Positions 1 through 11,616 of a stretch of 64,000 bases of DNA are shown piece by piece. A model generated the notes under the pieces. It was not told the DNA's origin and ran no database searches. It was given only the letters and a program-made list of their open reading frames with translations. The translations under genes were made by a program, and so were the position numbers. Location of the stretch: the NCBI RefSeq assembly GCF_007035645.1, contig NZ_AP019632.1, forward strand, positions 1 to 64,000, read 5' to 3'. Each line of letters begins with the position of its first letter. Positions within the stretch are counted from its first letter, which is position 1. The stretch is from Enterobacter asburiae (lineage in GTDB: Bacteria > Pseudomonadota > Gammaproteobacteria > Enterobacterales > Enterobacteriaceae).

Positions 1-100
1 AGATAGCGGTTCGCACATCACCCTCATTGGGTCATGTCGATGTGCGCCAACAATCATGAATATTCAATAGTTTTCTTTTATTGTTCGAGTGGAGTCCGCC
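1..100 (+). promoter_or_regulatory. dnaA leader (partial upstream region)
   Basis: This is the stretch before dnaA. It ends in a GGAG Shine-Dalgarno at 91-94, six bases before the GTG at 101. I see no DnaA box of the TTATCCACA type here. In E. coli the two dnaA promoters lie further upstream, so they and oriC are outside the window. Confidence 0.5.
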
Positions 101-1495
101 GTGTCACTTTCGCTTTGGCAGCAGTGTCTTGCCCGATTGCAGGATGAGTTACCAGCCACAGAATTCAGTATGTGGATCCGCCCGTTGCAGGCGGAACTGA
201 GCGATAACACGCTGGCTTTGTATGCGCCAAACCGTTTTGTGCTCGATTGGGTAAGGGATAAGTACCTTAATAACATCAATGGACTGCTGAACGATTTCTG
301 CGGGTCAGATGCCCCGCAGCTGCGCTTTGAAGTGGGCACAAAGCCGGTCACCCAAACCGTTCGTGAAACCGTGAACGTAGCAGCGCCTGCTCAGGCCGCG
401 CCTGCTCCGGCCCCTCGCGTCGCACCCGCTCGTCAGGGCTGGGATAATGTCCCTGCACCGGCTGAGCCAACCTACCGCTCTAACGTTAACGTGAAACACA
501 CGTTCGATAACTTCGTTGAAGGTAAGTCGAACCAGCTGGCGCGCGCGGCGGCTCGTCAGGTTGCTGATAACCCTGGTGGGGCCTACAACCCGCTGTTCCT
601 TTACGGCGGCACGGGTCTGGGTAAAACGCACCTGCTGCATGCGGTGGGTAACGGCATTATGGCGCGCAAGCCCAATGCCAAAGTGGTGTATATGCACTCC
701 GAGCGCTTCGTTCAGGACATGGTAAAAGCCCTGCAAAACAATGCGATCGAAGAGTTTAAACGCTACTATCGTTCCGTTGACGCGCTGCTCATCGATGACA
801 TCCAGTTCTTTGCGAATAAAGAACGATCTCAGGAAGAGTTTTTCCACACCTTCAATGCCCTGCTGGAAGGCAATCAGCAGATCATTTTGACCTCGGATCG
901 TTATCCAAAAGAGATCAACGGCGTTGAAGATCGTCTGAAATCCCGCTTCGGCTGGGGCCTGACCGTGGCGATCGAGCCACCGGAGCTGGAAACCCGCGTC
1001 GCGATCCTGATGAAGAAAGCCGATGAAAACGACATTCGCCTGCCGGGCGAAGTGGCGTTCTTCATTGCCAAGCGTCTGCGCTCCAACGTGCGCGAGCTGG
1101 AAGGGGCACTGAACCGCGTTATCGCCAATGCCAACTTCACCGGTCGTGCGATCACCATCGATTTTGTGCGTGAAGCGCTGCGAGATTTGCTGGCATTGCA
1201 GGAAAAACTGGTCACTATCGACAATATTCAAAAGACGGTGGCTGAGTACTACAAGATCAAAGTGGCAGATTTACTGTCTAAACGTCGTTCCCGCTCGGTG
1301 GCGCGTCCGCGTCAGATGGCGATGGCGCTGGCAAAGGAGTTAACCAACCACAGTCTGCCGGAAATCGGGGATGCGTTTGGTGGCCGTGACCATACGACCG
1401 TGCTGCACGCTTGTCGTAAGATTGAGCAGTTACGCGAAGAAAGCCACGACATAAAAGAAGATTTTTCCAATTTAATCAGAACATTATCATCGTGA
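101..1495 (+). CDS. dnaA: chromosomal replication initiator DnaA
   Basis: DnaA binds 9-mer boxes at oriC, oligomerises with ATP, melts the origin and helps load DnaB. The product is 464 residues (E. coli 467). The N-terminal DnaB-interaction domain is followed by a variable Ala/Pro-rich linker, an AAA+ domain with Walker [10 protein letters not shown] and Walker B LLIDDIQ, and a C-terminal helix-turn-helix with [18 protein letters not shown] at 101 is chosen because a GGAG lies just before it and the protein then begins MSLSLWQQ as in E. coli; an in-frame GTG at 89 would add four residues and overlaps the GGAG. dnaN follows after four bases, forming the conserved dnaA-dnaN-recF(-gyrB) cluster. 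Confidence 0.98.
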   Translation: MSLSLWQQCLARLQDELPATEFSMWIRPLQAELSDNTLALYAPNRFVLDWVRDKYLNNINGLLNDFCGSDAPQLRFEVGTKPVTQTVRETVNVAAPAQAAPAPAPRVAPARQGWDNVPAPAEPTYRSNVNVKHTFDNFVEGKSNQLARAAARQVADNPGGAYNPLFLYGGTGLGKTHLLHAVGNGIMARKPNAKVVYMHSERFVQDMVKALQNNAIEEFKRYYRSVDALLIDDIQFFANKERSQEEFFHTFNALLEGNQQIILTSDRYPKEINGVEDRLKSRFGWGLTVAIEPPELETRVAILMKKADENDIRLPGEVAFFIAKRLRSNVRELEGALNRVIANANFTGRAITIDFVREALRDLLALQEKLVTIDNIQKTVAEYYKIKVADLLSKRRSRSVARPRQMAMALAKELTNHSLPEIGDAFGGRDHTTVLHACRKIEQLREESHDIKEDFSNLIRTLSS

Positions 1496-1499
1496 CGCT

Positions 1500-2600
1500 A
1501 TGAAATTTACCGTTGAACGTGAACATTTATTAAAACCGCTGCAACAGGTGAGTGGCCCATTAGGTGGCCGCCCAACGCTGCCTATTCTCGGAAACCTGCT
1601 GCTTCAGGTCGCGGACGGTACGCTGTCGCTGACCGGTACAGATCTGGAAATGGAAATGATCGCGCGCGTTACGCTGACGCAGCCGCACGACGCGGGCGCG
1701 ACCACGGTTCCGGCACGTAAATTCTTTGACATCTGCCGCGGGCTGCCGGAAGGCGCTGAAATCGCCGTGCAGCTGGAAGGCGACCGTATGCTGGTGCGCT
1801 CTGGCCGCAGCCGTTTCTCGCTCTCCACGCTGCCTGCTGCGGACTTCCCGAACCTGGACGACTGGCAGAGCGAAGTTGAATTCACCCTGCCGCAGGCGAC
1901 GATGAAGCGTCTGATTGAAGCCACGCAGTTCTCCATGGCGCATCAGGACGTCCGTTACTACTTAAACGGCATGCTGTTCGAAACTGAAGGTGAAGAGCTG
2001 CGTACCGTAGCCACCGACGGCCACCGTCTGGCGGTCTGTTCTATGCCGATTGGCGACGCGCTGCCAAACCATTCGGTGATCGTGCCGCGTAAAGGGGTGA
2101 TTGAGCTGATGCGTATGCTCGACGGCGGCGACACGCCGCTGCGCGTGCAGATCGGCAGCAACAACATCCGCGCACATGTGGGCGATTTTGTCTTCACTTC
2201 TAAGCTGGTTGACGGTCGTTTCCCGGATTATCGCCGCGTATTGCCGAAGAATCCGGACAAAACGCTGGAAGCGGGCTGCGATAGCCTCAAGCAGGCCTTT
2301 GCCCGTGCGGCCATTCTCTCCAACGAGAAATTCCGCGGCGTGCGCCTGTACGTGAGTGAAAACCAGATCAAAATCACCGCTAACAACCCGGAGCAGGAAG
2401 AGGCAGAAGAGATTCTGGACGTCACCTACGCCGGCGCTGAGATGGAAATCGGCTTTAACGTCAGCTACGTACTGGATGTGCTGAATGCGCTGAAATGCGA
2501 AAACGTGCGCATTCTGCTGACCGACTCCGTTTCAAGCGTACAGATTGAAGATGCCGCATCACAGTCGGCTGCCTATGTTGTTATGCCAATGAGACTGTAA
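1500..2600 (+). CDS. dnaN: DNA polymerase III beta sliding clamp
   Basis: The 366-residue beta subunit dimerises into a ring around DNA, tethers Pol III and other polymerases, and stimulates Hda-dependent DnaA-ATP hydrolysis. The length equals that of E. coli and the three clamp folds run end to end. The C-terminus YVVMPMRL forms part of the hydrophobic pocket that binds clamp-binding motifs. It starts four bases after dnaA, and its stop overlaps the recF start by one base (TAATG), so translation is probably coupled. No promoter of its own can be asserted in the four-base gap; in E. coli promoters lie inside dnaA. Confidence 0.98.
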   Translation: MKFTVEREHLLKPLQQVSGPLGGRPTLPILGNLLLQVADGTLSLTGTDLEMEMIARVTLTQPHDAGATTVPARKFFDICRGLPEGAEIAVQLEGDRMLVRSGRSRFSLSTLPAADFPNLDDWQSEVEFTLPQATMKRLIEATQFSMAHQDVRYYLNGMLFETEGEELRTVATDGHRLAVCSMPIGDALPNHSVIVPRKGVIELMRMLDGGDTPLRVQIGSNNIRAHVGDFVFTSKLVDGRFPDYRRVLPKNPDKTLEAGCDSLKQAFARAAILSNEKFRGVRLYVSENQIKITANNPEQEEAEEILDVTYAGAEMEIGFNVSYVLDVLNALKCENVRILLTDSVSSVQIEDAASQSAAYVVMPMRL

Positions 2601-3673
2601 TGTCGCTCACCCGTCTGTTGATCCGCGACTTTCGCAATATCGAAAGCGCGGATCTCGCTTTATCCCCTGGCTTTAACTTCCTGGTTGGCGCAAACGGCAG
2701 CGGCAAAACCAGCGTGCTTGAGGCCATCTATACGCTCGGCCACGGTCGGGCGTTTCGCAGTTTGCAGATTGGTCGCGTCATTCGCCACGAGCAGGAATCC
2801 TTTGTTCTGCACGGGCGTTTGCAGGGGGCGGAGCGGGAAACCGCGATCGGCCTGACCAAAGACAAGCATGGCGACAGTAAGGTGCGCATCGACGGCACCG
2901 ACGGCCATAAAGTGGCGGAACTGGCGCTGCTGATGCCAATGCAGCTGATTACGCCGGAGGGGTTTACTTTACTCAACGGCGGCCCCAAATACAGAAGAGC
3001 GTTCCTCGACTGGGGATGCTTTCACAACGAAGCCGGTTTCTTTAACGCCTGGAGCAACCTGAAGCGTCTGCTCAAGCAGCGTAACGCTGCACTGCGCCAG
3101 GTTACCCGTTACGCCCAGCTGCGTCCGTGGGACATGGAGTTAATCCCTCTCGCGGAACAAATCAGCAACTGGCGTGCCGAATACAGCGCAGGTATCGCCG
3201 AAGACATGGCCGACACCTGCAAACAGTTTTTACCCGAGTTCTCTCTCACCTTCTCTTTCCAGCGCGGCTGGGAGAAAGAGACGGATTATGCCGAGGTGTT
3301 AGAGAGAAGCTTCGAGCGCGACCGCATGTTGACCTATACCGCGCACGGCCCGCACAAGGCGGATTTCCGCATTCGTGCCGACGGTGCACCGGTGGAAGAC
3401 ACGCTGTCGCGCGGGCAGCTCAAGCTCCTGATGTGCGCGCTGCGCCTGGCACAGGGGGAGTTTCTCACCCGCGAGAGCGGAAGACGCTGCCTGTACCTGA
3501 TAGATGATTTTGCCTCGGAACTTGACGACGCGCGGCGCGGGCTGCTTGCCAGCCGCTTAAAAGCCACGCAGTCGCAGGTTTTCGTCAGCGCCATTAGCGC
3601 TGAACACGTTATAGACATGTCGGACGAAAATTCGAAGATGTTTACCGTGGAAAAGGGTAAAATAACGGATTAA
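2600..3673 (+). CDS. recF: recombination mediator RecF
   Basis: RecF is an SMC-like ATPase. With RecO and RecR it loads RecA onto SSB-coated single-stranded gaps and helps restart stalled forks. The 357-residue product has Walker [10 protein letters not shown] near residue 30, the ABC signature region [16 protein letters not shown] near 270, and Walker [12 protein letters not shown] near 300. The start codon shares its A with the dnaN stop. gyrB follows after 28 bases. The gene is intact. Confidence 0.97.
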   Translation: MSLTRLLIRDFRNIESADLALSPGFNFLVGANGSGKTSVLEAIYTLGHGRAFRSLQIGRVIRHEQESFVLHGRLQGAERETAIGLTKDKHGDSKVRIDGTDGHKVAELALLMPMQLITPEGFTLLNGGPKYRRAFLDWGCFHNEAGFFNAWSNLKRLLKQRNAALRQVTRYAQLRPWDMELIPLAEQISNWRAEYSAGIAEDMADTCKQFLPEFSLTFSFQRGWEKETDYAEVLERSFERDRMLTYTAHGPHKADFRIRADGAPVEDTLSRGQLKLLMCALRLAQGEFLTRESGRRCLYLIDDFASELDDARRGLLASRLKATQSQVFVSAISAEHVIDMSDENSKMFTVEKGKITD

Positions 3674-3683
3674 CCCAAGTTGA

Positions 3684-6113
<2,430 letters not shown>

Positions 6114-6138
6114 TTGTCGTTATACCGCACGATAACTG

Positions 6139-6163
6139 GCCGCGCTTTTAGCGCGGCTTTTTT
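6139..6163 (+). terminator. rho-independent terminator after gyrB
   Basis: A 7-bp stem GCCGCGC/GCGCGGC with a five-base loop is followed by six T. It lies 26 bases after gyrB. It also covers the stop codon and last codons of the convergent LysR gene (stop at 6148), so the LysR reading frame ends inside the hairpin. Confidence 0.9.
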
Positions 6164-7083
6164 ATGGACGCTGGAAGGTCCAGTGACATCGCTGCCGGTA
6201 AACGGCTCGCCAGCGTATCTATCGCTATTCTTACCCTCAGCGGCAGATGCGGCGTCTGCTGCCATACGGCATGAACGTTGAAATGCACATCCGGTGCCTG
6301 CTTCAGGAGCGGGACGAGTTTACCCTGGTGAATATCTTTGACGACCATCCAGCAGGGCAGCCATGCAATGCCGTGTCCGGCCAGCGCAGCGTCGCAGATC
6401 GCCTGCAAATCATCCATATTGAGCGACGATCGGGGCGTAAAGGTGTGCGACGTTCCTTCGTTATCCATCAGCTGCCAGGACAACACTCTGCCTGCGCTCA
6501 AATAGTTGATGGCCGTATGCTGGGATAAATCATTAACGCTTTGTGGCTGGCCTTTCTTCAGCAGATACTCCGGCGCGGCGCACAGCACCATCCGGTGTTC
6601 TCCCAGCTTTCTGGCGACCAGCACGCTGCTGTCCTGAAGCGTGCCGTTACGCACCGCCATATCAAACCCTTCCTCGACGAGATCCACCACGCGGTCGCTG
6701 AATGACATTTCCAGTTCAAGCCCGGGGTGTTCCTGCGCCAGCGCTACCAGCAAGGGGGCGACGCACTGGCGACCAAACAGCACCGGCATGGAAATGCGCA
6801 GGCGGCCGCTGACCTGCTGTTTCCCCGTTTCAAGCAGCGATTCCGCACCCCGAATCTCCTCCAGCGCGCGCAGACAGCGTTCATAAAAAAGGGCGCCGTT
6901 ATCGGTCAGACTCTGGCTGCGGGTGGTGCGCTGAAAAAGACGTACCCCCAGCCGCTGTTCGAGGCGAGCGATGCTTTTTCCGACCGCCGAACGTGACAAA
7001 TGCAGGCGAATCGCGGCCTGCGCGAAACTTCCCGCCTCAACGGCGGCCACGAAAACAGGAATATCCTTCAGCGTATCGGTCAT
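6148..7083 (-). CDS. LysR-family transcriptional regulator
   Basis: The 311-residue protein has a typical LTTR layout. An N-terminal winged helix-turn-helix (residues 5-65, FAQAAIRLHLSRSAVGKSIARLEQRLGVRLFQRTTR) is followed by a periplasmic-binding-protein-like effector domain from about 90 to 300. It belongs to the large CrgA/DsdC-like group that acts on nearby genes. It is divergent from the oxidoreductase gene at 7194 with a 110-bp gap carrying a T-N11-A palindrome, so it probably controls that gene and itself. The inducer is unknown. I do not recognise an E. coli orthologue at this place. Confidence 0.85.
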   Translation of the reverse strand: MTDTLKDIPVFVAAVEAGSFAQAAIRLHLSRSAVGKSIARLEQRLGVRLFQRTTRSQSLTDNGALFYERCLRALEEIRGAESLLETGKQQVSGRLRISMPVLFGRQCVAPLLVALAQEHPGLELEMSFSDRVVDLVEEGFDMAVRNGTLQDSSVLVARKLGEHRMVLCAAPEYLLKKGQPQSVNDLSQHTAINYLSAGRVLSWQLMDNEGTSHTFTPRSSLNMDDLQAICDAALAGHGIAWLPCWMVVKDIHQGKLVPLLKQAPDVHFNVHAVWQQTPHLPLRVRIAIDTLASRLPAAMSLDLPASIKKPR

Positions 7084-7122
7084 GGATTGTATCTATTCTG
7101 GCGTCAATAAAGAGAAAACTTA

Positions 7123-7135
7123 TCGCCACTGGCGA
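7123..7135. promoter_or_regulatory. candidate LysR-type operator (T-N11-A)
   Basis: The 13-mer TCGCCACTGGCGA is a perfect palindrome around one central base and has the T-N11-A form of LTTR boxes. It lies in the divergent gap. A second inverted repeat, CTTTAGTC at 7137-7144 and GACTAAAG at 7161-7168, lies between it and the oxidoreductase start. Confidence 0.5.
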
Positions 7136-7193
7136 CCTTTAGTCAACGGTAGACTGTCAGGACTAAAGCTCATCTGATGGCAGGAGAAATAAA

Positions 7194-8219
7194 ATGACAG
7201 AGACAATGCAACGCTGGTCCATGGATGCCCTCGGGCGCGAGAACCTCAAGCTGACTCAGGCGCCCGTCCTACAGCCAGGCCCGGGTGAAGTGCGCGTAAG
7301 GGTGAATGCTGTTGCGCTCAACTATCGCGATAAAATGGTTGTTGAAGGCACAATGCCGATCCCGCTTTCCTTCCCGTTTACCCCGGCGTCTGACATGGCG
7401 GGCGTGGTGGACAGCATTGGTGAAGGCGTTACGCGCTTCCAGCCCGGCGCGCGCGTCATCTCAACCTTCTTCCCTGAGTGGATCGACGGTAAGCCGCAGG
7501 CGGACGCGCGCAATCTGCCCTATAAAACGTCCGGCGGATACTTCCAGGGCATGCTGTCCGAGTATGTGATTGTGAAGGAAGACGCGCTGGTGGCCTCTCC
7601 GGAGACCCTGGATGACGCCGAGGCCAGCACCTTACCTTGCGCAGGGCTTACCGCCTGGTTTGCGCTAGTGGAGCGCGGCCAGCTCCGCCCCGGGCAATCG
7701 GTGCTGGTGCAGGGCACGGGCGGCGTGGCGATATTCGCCCTTCAGATTGCAAAAGCGCACGGCGCGGAGGTGTTTGTCACCTCGGGGAGCGATGAGAAAC
7801 TGGCGCTGGCCAAAACGCTGGGGGCCAGCCACGGCATCAACCGGCTGAAAGGCGACTGGGCTGAAAATACGCTGGCGCTCACGCAGGATCGCGGTATCGA
7901 CCATATTATCGAAACCGTCGGTGGAGAGAACCTGAAGCATTCCCTGCGCGCCGTTGCCGTTCACGGACGTATCTCCGTCATTGGCGTGCTCGCCGGGACG
8001 GAGATTACCCTCTCTGCTGGCGAACTGCTGCTGAAATCCCCCGTCATTCAGGGGATTGGCGTGGGGCATCGCCGGGCGCTGGAAGATTTTGTCCGCGCTG
8101 TTGACGTCACGGGGCTGAAGCCGGTGATTGAGCATCGCTATCGTTTTAACGAGCTTGAACAGGCGTTTGAACATCTTGACCGAGGCGCGTTCGGTAAAAT
8201 TGTGCTCACCCGCGAGTAA
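7194..8219 (+). CDS. zinc-independent MDR-family NAD(P)-dependent oxidoreductase
   Basis: The 341-residue protein belongs to the medium-chain dehydrogenase/reductase superfamily, quinone-oxidoreductase-like branch. The N-terminal GroES-like domain contains NAVALNYRD, where zinc alcohol dehydrogenases carry a catalytic cysteine, and the structural-zinc cysteine cluster is also missing. I therefore infer no metal, although databases often label such proteins zinc-binding alcohol dehydrogenase. The Rossmann domain begins with GTGGVAIFALQIAKAHGAEV near residue 167. AGGAG at 7183-7187 precedes the ATG. It is likely regulated by the divergent LysR gene. The substrate is unknown. Confidence 0.85.
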   Translation: MTETMQRWSMDALGRENLKLTQAPVLQPGPGEVRVRVNAVALNYRDKMVVEGTMPIPLSFPFTPASDMAGVVDSIGEGVTRFQPGARVISTFFPEWIDGKPQADARNLPYKTSGGYFQGMLSEYVIVKEDALVASPETLDDAEASTLPCAGLTAWFALVERGQLRPGQSVLVQGTGGVAIFALQIAKAHGAEVFVTSGSDEKLALAKTLGASHGINRLKGDWAENTLALTQDRGIDHIIETVGGENLKHSLRAVAVHGRISVIGVLAGTEITLSAGELLLKSPVIQGIGVGHRRALEDFVRAVDVTGLKPVIEHRYRFNELEQAFEHLDRGAFGKIVLTRE

Positions 8220-8225
8220 GCCTTC

Positions 8226-8332
8226 GTTCCCCGGAATAAGCGTAAAAGGGGCATTCCTGTTGCGCAATATAGCTCTATTTTTGTGTGCTTAATCGCGTTA
8301 GCATGAGGCAGCACTCATTTATTCCGGGGAAC
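8226..8332 (+). promoter_or_regulatory. 14-bp inverted repeat flanking the yidA leader
   Basis: GTTCCCCGGAATAA at 8226-8239 is perfectly complementary to TTATTCCGGGGAAC at 8319-8332. The right arm contains the GGGGA Shine-Dalgarno of yidA (ATG at 8335). The left arm begins six bases after the upstream stop. A transcript reading through from the oxidoreductase gene could fold so that the yidA ribosome-binding site is closed; one starting between the arms could not. Confidence 0.6.
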
Positions 8333-8334
8333 TA

Positions 8335-9147
8335 ATGGCTATCAAACTCATTGCAATCGACATGGACGGCACGCTGCTGCTGCCAGACCACACCATCTCT
8401 CCAGCCGTTAAAAACGCGATCGCCGCGGCGCGCGCTAAGGGCGTGAATGTGGTCCTGACCACGGGGCGTCCGTATGCGGGCGTACACAGCTACCTGAAAG
8501 AGCTGCACATGAATCAGCCGGGCGACTACTGCATCACCTATAACGGCGCGCTGGTGCAGAAAGCCGCAGATGGCAGTACGGTTGCGCAAACCGCGCTGAG
8601 CTACGAAGACTATCTGTTCCTGGAAAAACTGTCCCGTGAAGTGGGTTCCCACTTCCACGCGCTCGATCGCAATACGCTCTATACCGCCAACCGCGATATC
8701 AGCTACTACACGGTACATGAATCCTACGTTGCGACCATTCCGCTGGTGTTCTGTGAAGCGGAGAAAATGGACCCGGCGACGCAGTTCCTGAAAGTGATGA
8801 TGATCGACGAGCCGGAGATCCTGGATAAAGCGATTGCGCGCATTCCGGCGGAGGTAAAAGAGAAGTACACCGTGCTGAAAAGTGCGCCGTATTTCCTCGA
8901 AATCCTCGATAAACGCGTCAATAAAGGCACCGGTGTCAAATCGCTGGCCGATGCGCTGGGCATTAAACAGGACGAGATCATGGCGCTGGGCGACCAGGAA
9001 AATGACATCGCGATGATTGAGTTCGCCGGTATGGGCGTGGCGATGGATAACGCGATCCCATCGGTGAAAGAGGTGGCCAACTTCGTGACCAAATCCAACC
9101 TCGAAGACGGCGTGGCTTATGCCATTGAGAAGTTTGTGCTGAACTAA
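8335..9147 (+). CDS. yidA: sugar-phosphatase YidA (HAD family)
   Basis: YidA is a cytosolic Mg-dependent HAD-superfamily (Cof type, cap C2) phosphatase active on small phosphosugars. The 270-residue product has the nucleophile motif DMDGTLL with D9 and D11, motif II TTGRP near residue 44, and the C-terminal motif GDQENDIAMIE near residue 218. The length equals that of E. coli. In E. coli K-12 the dgo galactonate genes follow; here yidR follows directly. Confidence 0.96.
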   Translation: MAIKLIAIDMDGTLLLPDHTISPAVKNAIAAARAKGVNVVLTTGRPYAGVHSYLKELHMNQPGDYCITYNGALVQKAADGSTVAQTALSYEDYLFLEKLSREVGSHFHALDRNTLYTANRDISYYTVHESYVATIPLVFCEAEKMDPATQFLKVMMIDEPEILDKAIARIPAEVKEKYTVLKSAPYFLEILDKRVNKGTGVKSLADALGIKQDEIMALGDQENDIAMIEFAGMGVAMDNAIPSVKEVANFVTKSNLEDGVAYAIEKFVLN

Positions 9148-9159
9148 AAACCCGCTTGC

Positions 9160-9194
9160 GATACCCTGATGCGATAACTGCGCATCAGGGTATC
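9160..9194 (+). promoter_or_regulatory. hairpin covering the yidR ribosome-binding site
   Basis: A perfect 14-bp stem (GATACCCTGATGCG at 9160-9173 with its complement at 9181-9194) closes a seven-base loop. The right arm holds AGGG at 9187-9190, the only Shine-Dalgarno-like sequence before the yidR ATG at 9198. There is no T tract, so it is not a normal terminator. Translational control, or an mRNA-stabilising hairpin after yidA, are the likely roles. Confidence 0.65.
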
Positions 9195-9197
9195 CTC

Positions 9198-10427
9198 ATG
9201 AAACAAGTCACCTTCGCTTCCCGCAACCACCAGCTGACCAACATCAATACCTGGACGCCGGACAGCCAGTGGCTGGTCTACGACGTGCGCCCGTCCGGTG
9301 CGTCGTTCACCGGTGAAACCATCGAGCGGGTCAATGTCGCGACGGGTGAGGTAGAGGTGGTTTATCGCGCGACTGACGGCGCGCATGTCGGCGTGGTGAC
9401 CGTTCATCCTGCAGAAGATAAATATGTCTTTATCCACGGCCCGAAAAACCCGGATGCCGACTGGCGCTACGATTTTCATCATCGCCAGGGAGTGATTGCG
9501 CAAAACGGTCAGGTGAGCAACCTGGACGCGATGGATATCACCGCGCCTTACACCGCAGGCGCGCTGCGCGGCGGCAGCCACGTCCATGTCTTCAGCCCGA
9601 ACGGGCAGCTCGTCAGCTTTACCTATAACGACCATGTCCTGCACGAGCGCGATCCTAAACTCGATTTACGCAACGTCGGCGTGGCTGCGCCTTATGGCCC
9701 GGTGAACCCGCAGGGGAACCATCCCCGTGAATATTCGGGAACCTTCTGGAGCGTGCTGGTTAGCCGCACCACGCCCAACCCACGGCCGGGCAGCGATGAC
9801 ATCAACCGCGCTTACGAAGAGGGCTGGGTGGGCAACGACAGGCTGGCGTTTATCGGCGATACCCTCTCCGCGCAGGGCGAAAAAGTACCCGAACTGTTTA
9901 TCGTCGACCTGCCGGAAGACGAGCAGGGCTGGAAGCGTGCGGGCGATGCGCCGCTACAGGGCACGACGGAGACCCTGCCAGCCCCGCCTGCAGGAGTGAA
10001 CCAGCGTCGTTTGACCTTTACGCATCAGAGGGCGTACCCGGGCCTGGTGAACGTGCCGCGTCACTGGGTTCGCAGCAACCCGCAGGGGACGCAGATTGCG
10101 TTTCTGATGCGGGATGATAACGGCATTGTGCAGCTGTGGCTGATCTCTCCTGAGGGCGGCGAGCCGCGCCAGTTGACGCGTACCGGGAGCGATATTCAGT
10201 CAGCATTTAACTGGCATCCTGCGGGCGGCAGTCTGGGGTTTGTGCTCGAAAATCGGATCGCCTGCTGCGACGCACGGACCGGAGAGGTGACGTTTTTGAC
10301 GTCCGATCACGGCAACCCGCCGTCTGCTGATGCGGTCGTGTTTTCCCCTGACGGGCGCGTTATTGCGTGGATGGAGGAGACAGCCGGTTTCCGTCAGCTT
10401 TGGGTGACGGAAACCGCACAGTACTAG
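9198..10427 (+). CDS. yidR: YidR, predicted beta-propeller (DUF3748) protein
   Basis: The 409-residue protein closely matches E. coli YidR along its whole length, beginning MKQVTFASRNHQLTN. It contains TolB/WD40-like blade repeats, for example WLISPEGGEPRQLT and VFSPDGRVIAWM near the C-terminus, which suggests a beta-propeller. No signal peptide is apparent at the chosen start. The function is not established. An in-frame TTG at 9156 would place the N-terminus inside the hairpin and add residues absent from E. coli, so ATG 9198 is preferred. The stop TAG shares the CTAG palindrome with the stop of the convergent yidQ. Confidence 0.92.
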   Translation: MKQVTFASRNHQLTNINTWTPDSQWLVYDVRPSGASFTGETIERVNVATGEVEVVYRATDGAHVGVVTVHPAEDKYVFIHGPKNPDADWRYDFHHRQGVIAQNGQVSNLDAMDITAPYTAGALRGGSHVHVFSPNGQLVSFTYNDHVLHERDPKLDLRNVGVAAPYGPVNPQGNHPREYSGTFWSVLVSRTTPNPRPGSDDINRAYEEGWVGNDRLAFIGDTLSAQGEKVPELFIVDLPEDEQGWKRAGDAPLQGTTETLPAPPAGVNQRRLTFTHQRAYPGLVNVPRHWVRSNPQGTQIAFLMRDDNGIVQLWLISPEGGEPRQLTRTGSDIQSAFNWHPAGGSLGFVLENRIACCDARTGEVTFLTSDHGNPPSADAVVFSPDGRVIAWMEETAGFRQLWVTETAQY

Positions 10428-10756
10428 CGTGGAGGCATGTCAGCGGGCGGGATGACGGCGTTTGTCGCCAGATTTTCCTGCTCGCTTTTCTCTACACGCG
10501 AGCGTACGGAGTTGTCCTTACGAAACATATCCCACGGCAGCAGAAGCGTATCCGCCACGGCCGTAAACGGCATATCGAGGATAACCAGGGATTTGGTGCC
10601 CCAGTTTGTATCGTCATCGGAGAGCATCGCCGCGCTGGCGCGCGTCCCCGGATATGTTCCTTCTTTACCGCCGGTGTGAGACATCACGCTCGAACACCCG
10701 CAAAGTAAAACTACCCCGCTGAACGTCGTCAGCTTTATCAGAACATTTTTCATCAT
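10424..10756 (-). CDS. yidQ: YidQ, small outer-membrane-type lipoprotein (DUF1375)
   Basis: The protein of about 110 residues has a short signal peptide ending in the lipobox LLCGC, followed by SSVMSHTGG, so it should be lipidated and, with Ser at +2, sorted to the outer membrane. The body (KEGTYPGTRASA...NWGTKSL) matches E. coli YidQ. The start is uncertain by one or two codons: GTG at 10759 or ATG at 10756 or 10753. It converges on yidR and the two stop codons overlap in CTAG. The function is unknown. Confidence 0.85.
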   Translation of the reverse strand: MMKNVLIKLTTFSGVVLLCGCSSVMSHTGGKEGTYPGTRASAAMLSDDDTNWGTKSLVILDMPFTAVADTLLLPWDMFRKDNSVRSRVEKSEQENLATNAVIPPADMPPR

Positions 10757-10935
10757 CACTCAGTCATCGTTAATGGCACTGCATAGACCTGCAACTCAGG
10801 GTTATAGCGAGCCTTATCCAAAATGGATAGCCCGATAACCCCGCACTGTGGCAGCCATCGCAATTTAACCCTTTGTGCTGTTGTCCCAGTCTAAGCGAGA
10901 TGCAGGAAAGTGCAAAAAAAAGTGCAGCTGTCGTT

Positions 10936-10963
10936 CTTGAAAAGCCCGATTGCAGACCCATTT
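10936..10963 (+). promoter_or_regulatory. sigma-32 heat-shock promoter of ibpA
   Basis: CTTGAAA at 10936-10942 and CCCATTT at 10957-10963 are separated by 14 bases, matching the sigma-32 consensus CTTGAA-N14-CCCCAT. It lies in the 313-bp yidQ-ibpA gap; the rest of that gap upstream shows nothing I can name. The start of transcription would be near 10971. Confidence 0.8.
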
Positions 10964-10970
10964 TAAGAAT

Positions 10971-11069
10971 GTGGCCCGATAACGAACTCGCCTGATGGGT
11001 GTTCGGGGGCGCAAAGGCCTGTCCATGGTGGAAGGCTACAATTTCTCGCTGATTTCAGGAGTTTTATTT
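10971..11069 (+). ncRNA. ibpA 5'UTR, ROSE-type RNA thermometer
   Basis: The last hairpin pairs CTCGCTG (11045-11051) with CAGGAG (11056-11061) across an ATTT loop, leaving one bulged G opposite the Shine-Dalgarno. This bulged-G arrangement is the mark of ROSE elements, which melt on heat shock and free the ribosome-binding site. The upstream part of the leader, with GCCTGTCCATGGTGGAAGGC able to pair on itself, would form an additional helix. Confidence 0.8.
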
Positions 11070-11480
11070 ATGCGTAACTTCGATCTTTCTCCGCTATACC
11101 GTTCTGCAATTGGTTTTGACCGCCTGTTTAACCATTTAGAAAATAACCAAAGCCAGAGCAACGGCTACCCTCCATACAATGTTGAGCTGGTTGACGAAAA
11201 TCACTACCGCATCGCTATTGCCGTCGCCGGTTTTGCAGAAAACGAACTGGAGATCACCGCGCAGGACAACCTGCTGGTGGTGAAAGGTTCCCATACGGCC
11301 GAGCAGAAAGAACGTACCTATCTTTATCAGGGCATCGCCGAGCGCAACTTTGAACGCAAGTTCCAGTTAGCCGAGAACATTCATGTTAAAGGCGCGAACC
11401 TGGTTAACGGCCTGCTGTTTATCGAACTGGAACGTGTGATTCCGGAAGAGAAAAAACCGCGTCGTATCGAAATTAACTAA
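11070..11480 (+). CDS. ibpA: small heat-shock chaperone IbpA
   Basis: IbpA is a cytosolic alpha-crystallin-type holdase that binds unfolding proteins and keeps them accessible to DnaK and ClpB. The 136-residue product starts [20 protein letters not shown] as in E. coli (137). It carries the alpha-crystallin domain from about residue 35 to 125 and a C-terminal tail with the IEIN motif after positively charged residues. ATG 11070 is fixed by AGGAG at 11057-11061; an upstream in-frame start at 10995 lies inside the leader. Expression is set by the sigma-32 promoter and the thermometer. ibpB follows after 136 bases. Confidence 0.97.
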   Translation: MRNFDLSPLYRSAIGFDRLFNHLENNQSQSNGYPPYNVELVDENHYRIAIAVAGFAENELEITAQDNLLVVKGSHTAEQKERTYLYQGIAERNFERKFQLAENIHVKGANLVNGLLFIELERVIPEEKKPRRIEIN

Positions 11481-11616
11481 TTACGCGGGTCGCGTAAGCG
11501 GCCCACCCAGACTTGCTTGCCGTAACGGGAGCATATGCGAATCCATCAGGATTTGCAGGAACAACTGTGCACAAAATTAGACTGTGCCGAACTCGCTTCT
11601 CAGAAGGAGATTTAGT

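Noticed and set aside
1..100. oriC
   Set aside because: No DnaA boxes or 13-mers are seen; the origin lies outside the window.
305..1231. Long minus-strand frame opposite dnaA
   Set aside because: It is the antisense shadow of a highly conserved gene, has no ribosome site and no recognisable domain.
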